Part shown: one piece after another, positions 1 to 5,960 of the stretch | Position numbering within the stretch: position 1 is the first letter of the stretch | Layout of the letters: every line of letters starts with the position of its first letter | DNA from: Candidatus Avelusimicrobium alvi | GTDB taxonomy: Bacteria; Elusimicrobiota; Elusimicrobia; Elusimicrobiales; Elusimicrobiaceae | DNA length: 10,442 bases | Assembly: GCA_002329395.1 (NCBI GenBank) | Contig: DCTQ01000031.1 | Span: 1-10,442, forward strand | Direction of reading: 5' to 3' | Made by a program: the position numbers and the translations under genes | Notes under the pieces: model-generated | Database searches by the model: none | What the model was told of the DNA's origin: nothing | The model's input: the letters and a program-made list of their open reading frames with translations, nothing else

Positions 1-33
1 TTCCGCCTTGAGGCGTTTTATAAACAGGGCTAA
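1..33 (+). CDS. Possible C-terminal tail of an upstream gene (partial)
   Basis: The first ten codons read FRLEAFYKQG and end in TAA at 31-33. The codons (CGC, GAG, GCG, AAA, CAG, GGC) match the usage of the other genes here. A second plus-strand frame stays open to 97, but it uses AGG twice, ATA and CGA, which are uncommon in the real genes of this window, so I prefer the shorter tail. The product cannot be identified from ten residues. The bidirectional terminator at 139-169 would end this transcript. Confidence is low because the fragment is so short. Confidence 0.3.
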   Translation, partial: FRLEAFYKQG

Positions 34-138
34 GACCTGCTTAAAACGACACAACGGACACACCCATCCAGCCGGCCTGCAGGGTTTGAAAAGCTAACAC
101 GGGCGTCATCCCCAAAGGTTTGGCCGCCCGCAGGACAC
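34..138. other. Non-coding stretch with a nested stem-loop before the terminator
   Basis: No convincing reading frame lies here. On the plus strand CGGGCG (100-105) can pair with CGCCCG (125-130), and inside it CCAA (112-115) can pair with TTGG (120-123). CCTGC (76-80) can alternatively pair with GCAGG (130-134). It may be a structured 3' UTR or a small RNA ending in the 139-169 terminator. I compared it by eye with tmRNA, 6S RNA, SRP RNA and RNase P RNA and recognised none of them. Confidence 0.25.
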
Positions 139-169
139 AAAAAAGGAGCTCTTAAAAGAGCTCCTTTTT
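139..169. terminator. Bidirectional Rho-independent terminator
   Basis: GGAGCTCT (145-152) pairs perfectly with AGAGCTCC (157-164) around a 4-nt loop. The stem is flanked by an A run (139-144) and a T run (165-169), so the RNA has a U tract in either direction. It sits 35 bp past the stop of the minus-strand beta-barrel gene and can also end plus-strand transcription entering from the left. Confidence 0.85.
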
Positions 170-203
170 CACGGTTTACCGGTTTACCCCCCGTCCATGT
201 ATG

Positions 204-857
204 TTAAATGCGGTAGTTGGCGCGCAAAATGGCGGAAATATAATTGTCTTTCCGGTAGACCACTACGTGATCGCCGTTGGTGATATTTTTAGAATCGTGG
301 AATTTATTGCCGTTGTAGCGCACTTCCAGCCCCAGCGCCCAGCGCTCTCCCAGCGGCCGCTCCACCCCCAGGCCCGCATAGTACGCAAATCCCGTATAGC
401 GGAAATGCTCTCTGGGGCCGAAATCTACGGTAATGTCCGTATCGCTCACGCCCACCGCCAGCGGAATATACAATTTGTAGCCGGCCTCGGGCGTTAAATA
501 TACGCGGCCGACGGCCATATAACTGTGCTCGCGGGTGCTTGAGTCCAATTCCCAGCCGCTGGAAAGGTCCCGCGAGAAATACTGGTCCTCAAACCCCACC
601 CCTACGGCTACGCGCGGATGAACGAAATACAACGCCTGCACTTCAACCCCCATGCCGGGCTGGCCCAACTTGGCGTCGTGCGAGATGTTGGCCGTCTGGT
701 CTTCCACGTTCACTTCCCCCCAGTCGCTGCCCAGGCCCAGCGGAGAAAACACCGCCCCCAGCCCGACAACCACGTCGCCCGCGCGGTATTCCCGCGCCTG
801 CGCGCCCGCGGCCAAAAATACACACAACAACATCAAACACACTTTCCGCAACGTCAT
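204..857 (-). CDS. Small outer-membrane beta-barrel-type protein with signal peptide
   Basis: The 217-residue product starts MTLRKVCLMLLCVFLAAGAQA, a classical Sec signal peptide with basic n-region, hydrophobic core and an AQA cleavage site after residue 21. The mature part has alternating polar/hydrophobic and Gly/aromatic-rich stretches (for example the YRAGDVVVGLGAVFSPLG region and the last strand ISAILRANYRI), as expected of an 8-strand outer-membrane barrel of the OmpW/OmpX size class. No catalytic motif is visible. The chain ends in Ile rather than the more usual Phe or Trp. Start choice: the frame stays open to 986, but the AGGAG at 865-869 is 7 nt from the ATG at 857, while the in-frame ATG at 863 is only 1 nt from it, and the signal peptide begins at 857. 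The gene is alone between its own promoter and a strong terminator. The function as a porin, adhesin or structural barrel is unresolved. Confidence 0.75.
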   Translation of the reverse strand: MTLRKVCLMLLCVFLAAGAQAREYRAGDVVVGLGAVFSPLGLGSDWGEVNVEDQTANISHDAKLGQPGMGVEVQALYFVHPRVAVGVGFEDQYFSRDLSSGWELDSSTREHSYMAVGRVYLTPEAGYKLYIPLAVGVSDTDITVDFGPREHFRYTGFAYYAGLGVERPLGERWALGLEVRYNGNKFHDSKNITNGDHVVVYRKDNYISAILRANYRI

Positions 858-864
858 AAACATT

Positions 865-869
865 CTCCT
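865..869 (-). promoter_or_regulatory. Ribosome binding site deciding the start at 857
   Basis: AGGAG on the minus strand lies 7 nt before the ATG at 857-855. It is too close (1 nt) to the in-frame ATG at 863-861, so it supports the shorter start, which also gives a clean signal peptide. Confidence 0.7.
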
Positions 870-876
870 AAATTTA

Positions 877-894
877 TTACTTACCGGTAAGTAA
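877..894. promoter_or_regulatory. 18-bp perfect palindrome at the transcription start of the beta-barrel gene
   Basis: TTACTTACCGGTAAGTAA is an exact inverted repeat without a spacer. It begins about 2 nt downstream of the start site predicted from the -10 box at 903-908, so it would occupy about +2 to +20 of the minus-strand transcript. Two readings are possible: a repressor operator of the kind bound by TetR-type dimers, or a 5' mRNA stem-loop (7 bp with a CCGG loop) that protects the transcript end. The sequence does not decide between them. Confidence 0.55.
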
Positions 895-902
895 GTTAAT
901 TT

Positions 903-932
903 ATTATAGCACAAAAAAGGCGGCTTTGTCAT
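903..932 (-). promoter_or_regulatory. Sigma70-type promoter of the beta-barrel gene
   Basis: On the minus strand a perfect TATAAT (-10, 908-903) is preceded by ATGACA (-35, 932-927; five of six consensus bases) with an 18-nt spacer. The predicted start is near 896, giving a leader of about 39 nt that contains the palindrome and the AGGAG. Confidence 0.7.
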
Positions 933-981
933 CCCGTTTCTTTTTTCTCCGCCGGGCACAAAACCCCTCCCCGCTATTTTG

Positions 982-987
982 TACAAT
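982..987 (+). promoter_or_regulatory. -10-like box placing the dedA transcript start at its ATG
   Basis: TACAAT (5 of 6 consensus bases) ends 6 nt before the dedA ATG at 994, so transcription would begin at or within a base or two of the A of the start codon. No convincing -35 lies 16-18 nt upstream (959-964 is CAAAAC), which keeps confidence modest. Confidence 0.4.
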
Positions 988-993
988 TAATGT

Positions 994-1641
994 ATGGAAT
1001 TTTTATCACAGGTAATTGATATTTTTCTGCACTTGGACGTGCATTTAAACGCCTGGGCGGCCTGGATGGGCGTCTGGCTCTACGTGGTCATTTTTGCGGT
1101 GGTGTTTTGTGAAACGGGCCTGGTGGTTACGCCGTTTCTGCCCGGGGATTCGCTGTTGTTTGCCTGCGGCGCGCTGGCGGCCGCGGAAGGGAGCTCCATC
1201 AATTTGTACTGGCTGATGCCCGTGGTGTTTGCGGCGGCGGTGCTGGGGGATTTTTGCAACTACGAAATCGGCAAATGGCTGGGGCCCAAAGTGTTTACCA
1301 AAGAGGACAGCATCTTCCTCAACAAAAACCACTTGTACAAAGCCCACGCGTTTTACGAAAAATACGGCGGCAAAACCATTATCCTCGCGCGTTTTATTCC
1401 CATTATCCGCACGTTTGCGCCGTTTGTGGCGGGCATCGGCAAAATGACGTATTTGCATTTTGCGTCTTACAACGTCATCGGCGCGGCGCTATGGGTGCTG
1501 CTGTTTACGCTGGGCGGATACTTCTTTGCGGATCTGCCGGTGGTGCAGAACCATTTTCACTATGTGGTGGTGGCGATTATTGTTATTTCCGTACTGCCCG
1601 CGGTGTACGAGTTTTGGAACGCTCACCGGAAAAAGAGCTGA
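994..1641 (+). CDS. dedA: DedA family membrane protein
   Basis: This 215-residue integral membrane protein belongs to the DedA/SNARE-associated family, whose members help keep envelope integrity; several act in recycling the lipid carrier undecaprenyl phosphate or other phospholipids across the inner membrane, probably driven by protons. From memory it resembles E. coli DedA itself along its whole length: LHLDVHL near residue 13, FCETGLVVTPFLPGDSLLF (38-56), GDFCNYEIG (85-93), and GGKTIILARFIPIIRTFAPFVAG (125-147). E40, D52, R133 and R139 fall where essential acidic and basic residues were reported in E. coli DedA paralogues (YqjA). Hydrophobic segments lie near 28-48, 52-63, 72-88, 158-180 and 187-205. 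The start at 994 is supported by the same N-terminal spacing as in E. coli DedA, although no Shine-Dalgarno sequence precedes it. The last 59 bp overlap the convergent GH3 gene. Confidence 0.93.
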   Translation: MEFLSQVIDIFLHLDVHLNAWAAWMGVWLYVVIFAVVFCETGLVVTPFLPGDSLLFACGALAAAEGSSINLYWLMPVVFAAAVLGDFCNYEIGKWLGPKVFTKEDSIFLNKNHLYKAHAFYEKYGGKTIILARFIPIIRTFAPFVAGIGKMTYLHFASYNVIGAALWVLLFTLGGYFFADLPVVQNHFHYVVVAIIVISVLPAVYEFWNAHRKKS

Positions 1642-3277
1642 CGCTTTCCGGCAGCATCAAATCCACCGGAAGAATACCCTTGGGCGTTACGCTGCCCAAA
1701 ATAATGTCGGCGGCGGTTTGCAGTACGTATTTATTTAACCCGTAGGTGGCGATTACCACGTCCGCCTCCGGGTAATTTTTTATATCGTACGGGCTCATCG
1801 TGGAAATAAATACGGTGTTTTTGTTTTCTTTAATCAGCCCGTTGATGGCGTTCTTTTGGTTGATATTGGTTTTGTCGGCCCATTGGAGGCTGGTCAGAAT
1901 CAGCAAATCGGCCCCTTTGGCGCATTCGGCGGCGCGGGCGCTGTCTTTTTTACGGGGCGTCAGCGCGGCGTTATAACTGCGTATCTTCCAGCCTTTTTGT
2001 AAAAACGGTTTGGAGAAGCTCATCAGCTGGTCGGCAAAACGGGACGGCGCAAAAAACACCGCGCACACCGTGGGCTTGCCCTTTTTATCCGCCGGCGGCG
2101 TAAAAGGCAGCAGGCCGTTGCGGTCGCGCACGAGGGTGACGGACTGCCCGCTTATCTTCTCCAGCGCGGTCTTATACGCCTGCTCAATGGGCGAGGGCAT
2201 CGTGCGGGTGCCGTCCAAAAGCCCCAGCTCTTCCTTGAGCGTAAAAATTTTGCGCGCGGCTTCTTCCACACGCGACTCCAATTTCTTTTCCCGCGTTTCT
2301 TTATTCACCTGGTTAAAAACCGACACGGGCCGTACGTACCGCCCCAGTAAAATCATATCCGCGCCGCTTTCCAGCGCGCGTACGGCGCAGCCCGCAATGG
2401 TGCAGAAAGACGTCGCGCTTTTCATATCCAGGCTGTCGGTTACAATCAGCCCGTTAAACCCCATCTGCGTGCGGAGCAAATCCTGCAAAATCGGTTTGGA
2501 AAAAGTGGCGATGTTCCGGCTGTCCAGCGCCGGATACAAAATATGCCCCGTCATCACGCCGGGCACGCCTTGGCGCACGGCTTCGGCAAACGGAGCCAGA
2601 TGCACTTTTTGCAATTGCGCGTAATCGGCTTTTACCACGGGCACGTTGTAGTGCGAATCTTCCGACGTATCCCCATGCCCCGGGAAATGCTTCACCACGC
2701 TTACGATGCCCGCCGCCTTAAAACCGTTCACCAACGACATTCCCATCTTCGTTACGTTTGCCGGGTCGGACCCGAACGAACGCACGCCGATAATCGGGTT
2801 GTGGGGATTGCTGTTTACATCCAGCACCGGGGAAAAATTGATATGCACGCCCGCCCGGCGCAGTTCCAGCCCGGACAGATACGCAATGGCGGCCGCGCCT
2901 TCTTCATCGCGCGCGGCGGAGAGCATCATATTGGTGGGCAGATAGTCAAAGCCCAGGGTAATGGGGGTGTAGACGGTGCCGCCTTCGTAATCAATGGAAA
3001 TCAGCAGCGGAATTTGGTGCGGGCTTTTGGCGGCCCAGCGTTGGAGTTTGTCCACCAGCTCCTTGGTTTGTTTAAGCGAATAATTCCCCCACTGAATCAG
3101 CACCCCGCCAATCTTGCCCGATTCCACGGCCGGGCGCACGAGTTCGGCGCTGTCCACATCCACAAACACCACCAGGGTCTGGCCCAGTTTTTCTTCGTAG
3201 GATAAATCTTCAAACCGCGGCGCGGCCGCAAGCCCGAAAGGGCACAGAAGCAAAGCGGCCAGCAGGAGAATTCTCAT
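1583..3277 (-). CDS. Secreted two-domain GH3 beta-N-acetylhexosaminidase (NagZ-like)
   Basis: This 564-residue glycoside hydrolase family 3 enzyme probably removes N-acetylglucosamine from peptidoglycan fragments outside the cytoplasm. It starts with a signal peptide (residues 1-19, MRILLLAALLLCPFGLAAA, no lipobox). The TIM-barrel domain (about 20-350) has LLISIDYEGG (91-100), VLDVNSNPHNPIIGVRSFG (151-169), the NagZ signature KHFPGHG (196-202) followed by D207-S-H209, the Asp-His dyad serving as acid/base in NagZ enzymes, and TDSLDM with D281 as the expected nucleophile. A C-terminal alpha/beta domain (about 375-540) resembles GH3_C. Classic Gram-negative NagZ is cytoplasmic, single-domain and about 340 residues, so this one is closer in layout to the secreted two-domain Bacillus subtilis NagZ (YbbD). 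Its ATG overlaps the upstream stop (ATGA, 3277-3274), with GAGG 7 nt ahead, so translation is likely coupled. The substrate is inferred from the motif. Confidence 0.9.
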   Translation of the reverse strand: MRILLLAALLLCPFGLAAAPRFEDLSYEEKLGQTLVVFVDVDSAELVRPAVESGKIGGVLIQWGNYSLKQTKELVDKLQRWAAKSPHQIPLLISIDYEGGTVYTPITLGFDYLPTNMMLSAARDEEGAAAIAYLSGLELRRAGVHINFSPVLDVNSNPHNPIIGVRSFGSDPANVTKMGMSLVNGFKAAGIVSVVKHFPGHGDTSEDSHYNVPVVKADYAQLQKVHLAPFAEAVRQGVPGVMTGHILYPALDSRNIATFSKPILQDLLRTQMGFNGLIVTDSLDMKSATSFCTIAGCAVRALESGADMILLGRYVRPVSVFNQVNKETREKKLESRVEEAARKIFTLKEELGLLDGTRTMPSPIEQAYKTALEKISGQSVTLVRDRNGLLPFTPPADKKGKPTVCAVFFAPSRFADQLMSFSKPFLQKGWKIRSYNAALTPRKKDSARAAECAKGADLLILTSLQWADKTNINQKNAINGLIKENKNTVFISTMSPYDIKNYPEADVVIATYGLNKYVLQTAADIILGSVTPKGILPVDLMLPESVSSFSGERSKTRTPRAVRK

Positions 3278-4353
3278 TCATTAACCTCAATCACCGGGAT
3301 TTCCGCCGGAGCGAGAAACCGCAGCGGCACCCCCCAGTAGAACATACCGGACGTGATGTAAAATTTCATGCCGTCCACGTCAAACAATCCGTACACGCGC
3401 GGAAACTGCAGACGCACCAAATAGTTAAACGGAAAAATCTGCCCGTTGTGCGTGTGGCCGCTGAACATCAAGTCCGCGCCGCCGGCGGCGGCTTCTTCGG
3501 CGTAAAGCGGCGTATGGCTTAAATAAATAAGCGGGCGGGACTTATCCGTTTTGGCCAGCAAATTTTCCACGTCTTTTTTACTCACGCGCGCGGTGCGAAC
3601 GTCCTTTACGCCCGCCACCTGCACGCCGCCGGGCAATTCGGCGGTTTCGTTTTCCAACAGCGTAATGCCCGCGTCTTTAAAAAACTGTTTGGAGTTTTCA
3701 TACCCCACATAATACTCGTGATTGCCGAATACCCCGTATACGCCCAAAGGTATGTCGGCCTGCGCCAGCCGCTCGGCATACGCGCGGCGGTGCGGGCCGT
3801 ACTCAAACACGTCGCCCAGCACCAACAGCACATCCGGTTGTTCGGCCTCCAGCGTGTTCATGGCTTTATCAAACCGTTTAAGCGACACCCCCAACCCCAA
3901 ATGCGAATCCGAAAGAAGCGCAATTTTCATTTTGGGCGCGCCGGGCACCGACACGGCCACGCGTTTGACACGCGGCGAAGACGCTCCGCCGTATATCGCC
4001 ATCGCCGATACCAGCACCATCAGCCCCACGCTGACGGGCCCCAGCCACGCGCGGGCATTTACGTGGAAAAAGAACAGCGCCCACTGCACCAGCGCGCACA
4101 GCGCGCAGATGCAAAACGCCAGAAACACCAGCCCGCCCCAGGTATAGGAAAGATAATAGGCCCAGCCTTCCCACGCGCCCCAGTGGGTGCGCGTATATTC
4201 CATAGAAAAACGGATGGCCAGCGTCAGCGCCGCCGGCGCCAGCACCACCGGGATTTTCCACCCAACCTGCGGGAACGCAAAATACAGCCACGCGCCCACA
4301 GTTACCTGCATCAGCCACAAAATAACGGAAGCCACAATAAAAAACATACTCAC
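3274..4353 (-). CDS. Membrane-anchored metallophosphoesterase (YkuE/YaeI type)
   Basis: This 359-residue protein has about four N-terminal membrane segments (near 5-27, 34-50, 68-93 and 104-123) followed by a calcineurin-like phosphoesterase domain (about 140-357). The metal-binding motifs are in order: LSDSHLG with D149 and H151, LGDVFEYG with D181, GNHEYY with N211 and H212, SHTP with H280, and SGHTHNGQ with H300 and H302. The family uses a two-metal centre to cleave phosphate esters; members of this branch are thought to act on membrane lipids or carrier-linked phosphates, but the substrate cannot be read here. The catalytic domain probably faces outward, which is inference. Start choice: GTG at 4353, 6 nt after GGGGG, or ATG at 4347; both give almost the same protein. 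It is the first gene of an operon with the GH3 gene and is divergent from gltX. Confidence 0.88.
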   Translation of the reverse strand: MSMFFIVASVILWLMQVTVGAWLYFAFPQVGWKIPVVLAPAALTLAIRFSMEYTRTHWGAWEGWAYYLSYTWGGLVFLAFCICALCALVQWALFFFHVNARAWLGPVSVGLMVLVSAMAIYGGASSPRVKRVAVSVPGAPKMKIALLSDSHLGLGVSLKRFDKAMNTLEAEQPDVLLVLGDVFEYGPHRRAYAERLAQADIPLGVYGVFGNHEYYVGYENSKQFFKDAGITLLENETAELPGGVQVAGVKDVRTARVSKKDVENLLAKTDKSRPLIYLSHTPLYAEEAAAGGADLMFSGHTHNGQIFPFNYLVRLQFPRVYGLFDVDGMKFYITSGMFYWGVPLRFLAPAEIPVIEVNE

Positions 4354-4383
4354 AAACTACCCCCAAACCGACAGAAAATCACT

Positions 4384-4446
4384 TTTATATATTTTAAAAA
4401 ATTTACCATAATAAGTATAATATATTTATATACGTACCACTATAAA
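4384..4446. promoter_or_regulatory. AT-rich divergent promoter region (gltX and metallophosphoesterase operon)
   Basis: The 115-bp gap between the divergent genes is far richer in A and T than its surroundings. A perfect TATAAT on the plus strand at 4416-4421 is the best -10 for gltX (start near 4428, leader about 41 nt), but its -35 is poor (TTTAAA around 4393-4398). On the minus strand TATAAA (4389-4384) and TATACT (4419-4414) are possible -10 boxes for the metallophosphoesterase gene, neither with a clear -35. Confidence 0.45.
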
Positions 4447-4468
4447 TACACAGAGGACATAAAACCTT

Positions 4469-5932
4469 ATGACCGTAAGAGTTAGATTTGCCCCGTCTCC
4501 GACCGGATTTTTGCATATCGGAGGGGTTCGCACCGCGCTTTTCAACTACCTTTTCGCCAAAAAAAATAAAGGCACGTTTTTGCTCCGCATTGAAGATACC
4601 GACGAAGAACGCTCCACCCAAGCGTCCACCGACGCCATTTTTGAAGGTATGCAGTGGATGAACTTAACCTGGGACGAAGGCCCCATGCCAAACGGCGCCG
4701 ACAAAGGGCCCGACTCCCCCTACTACCAGGCCATCCGCGCCGACCAGGGCATTTATAAAAAATACATTGACCAGCTGCTCGCCGAAGGCAAAGCCTACAA
4801 ATGCTACTGCACCGAAGAAGAACTGGAAGCCAACCGCCAAAAATGCCTGGCCGAACACCGTCCGCCCAAATACAGCGGCAAATGCAGCCACCTGACCGAG
4901 GAACAGCAAAAAGAGCTGGAAGCCCAGGGCCGCAAATACGTCATCCGCTTCCGTATGCCGCAGGAAGGCGACGTGGAGTGGGACGACCTCATCCGCGGGC
5001 ACGTTAAATTCGCCAGCAAAGATTTGTACGACCTCGTAATTCAAAAAACCAGCGGCTACCCCACCTATAACTTTGCCGTAGTGGTGGACGACCACTTAAT
5101 GCGTATGACGCACGTCATCCGCGGGGACGACCACATTTCCAACACGCCCGCCCAAATCCAGATTTACCGCGCGCTGGGCTGGAAAGAACCCATTTTTGCG
5201 CACCTGTCCATGATTCACGGGCCGGACGGCAAAAAACTTTCCAAACGCCACGGCGCGACGAACGTCGTAGAGTTTCGCAACATGGGCTACCTGCCCGAAG
5301 CGCTTAAAAACTACCTCGCGCTGCTGGGCTGGGCCACGCCCGATTCCCAGCAGCTGTTTGCCCCCGGCGAATTGGAAGAAAAATTTGACATCGCCGGCTG
5401 TCAGCCGAGCCCGGCCGTGATGGACCCCGAAAAACTCAACTGGATGAACGGGGAATACATCCGCGCCACGCCGCTTAGCCGCCTGACCGACCTGGCTATG
5501 CCGTTTATTGAAAAAGCCGGCATTGACGTATCCAAAGCGGACCGCGCCAAGCTGGAAGGCATCATCGGCCTGGAGCAGGAAAAATACAAACTGCTGACTG
5601 AAATTCCGGATTTAATCCACTTCTTCTTTGAAGAACCCGTGTTTGAGCAGGAAGCGGTGGATAAAGTTTTCTCCAAACCCGAAGCCAAACAAGTGTTGGA
5701 AGGCATGTGCGCCGTGTACGGCAGCCTGGCGGATTTTACCGAAGCCGGCCTGGAAGCCGCCGCGCGCGCCTATGCCAAAGAAAACGGCATGAAGGCCGGA
5801 CAGATTTTCCACCCCGTCCGCGTGGCCGTTTCGGGCCGCACCCACGGGCCGACCTTGTTTAAAATGCTGGAATATATGGGCAAGGAAACCGTAACCGCGC
5901 GGCTTAAAAACGCGCTTCAGCACTGCAAATAG
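4469..5932 (+). CDS. gltX: Glutamate--tRNA ligase (GluRS)
   Basis: This 487-residue class I aminoacyl-tRNA synthetase attaches glutamate to tRNA-Glu (and, in organisms lacking GlnRS, to tRNA-Gln) in the cytoplasm. The N-terminal Rossmann fold carries the HIGH-type motif PTGFLHIGG (11-19) and IEDTDEER (41-48). The KMSKS-type motif is KKLSKRHG (255-262). A zinc site is visible as C112-x-C114-x24-C139-x-H141, the same spacing as in the E. coli enzyme. WTDD-like elements (VVVDDHLM, 205-212, and HVIRGDDH, 215-222) and the all-helical anticodon-binding domain (about 320-487) complete the usual length. The start has AGAGGA at 4452-4457, 11 nt ahead, a slightly long spacing. It is the first gene of a run with the GYF_2 gene (28-bp gap) and pilT. 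Whether it is discriminating or not cannot be judged by eye. Confidence 0.97.
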   Translation: MTVRVRFAPSPTGFLHIGGVRTALFNYLFAKKNKGTFLLRIEDTDEERSTQASTDAIFEGMQWMNLTWDEGPMPNGADKGPDSPYYQAIRADQGIYKKYIDQLLAEGKAYKCYCTEEELEANRQKCLAEHRPPKYSGKCSHLTEEQQKELEAQGRKYVIRFRMPQEGDVEWDDLIRGHVKFASKDLYDLVIQKTSGYPTYNFAVVVDDHLMRMTHVIRGDDHISNTPAQIQIYRALGWKEPIFAHLSMIHGPDGKKLSKRHGATNVVEFRNMGYLPEALKNYLALLGWATPDSQQLFAPGELEEKFDIAGCQPSPAVMDPEKLNWMNGEYIRATPLSRLTDLAMPFIEKAGIDVSKADRAKLEGIIGLEQEKYKLLTEIPDLIHFFFEEPVFEQEAVDKVFSKPEAKQVLEGMCAVYGSLADFTEAGLEAAARAYAKENGMKAGQIFHPVRVAVSGRTHGPTLFKMLEYMGKETVTARLKNALQHCK

Positions 5933-5960
5933 TTCCGCCCCAAACCGGGCAAGGGATGCC

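Noticed and set aside
2..97. Second plus-strand frame open from the left edge to a TAA at 95-97
   Set aside because: It uses AGG, ATA, CGA, GGA and CCA codons that are uncommon in the genes of this window, and it gives no recognisable C-terminus; it cannot be fully excluded.
858..986. N-terminal extension of the beta-barrel gene up to 986
   Set aside because: It would place 43 residues before a perfect signal peptide, and it covers the -10/-35 promoter, the palindrome and the AGGAG site.
1646..1671. TTCCGG/CCGGAA hairpin as a dedA terminator
   Set aside because: Only 6 bp with a 14-nt loop, no T tract, and it lies inside the GH3 coding sequence.
2543..3205. Plus-strand open frame of 220 codons opposite the GH3 gene
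   Set aside because: Its His/Arg/Gly-rich composition and lack of any motif mark it as a shadow of the GH3 coding strand.
3718..4485. Plus-strand open frame of 255 codons opposite the metallophosphoesterase gene
   Set aside because: It is rich in Arg, His, Gln and Pro as expected from a reverse-strand shadow, runs through the divergent promoter, and the minus-strand gene has all phosphoesterase motifs.
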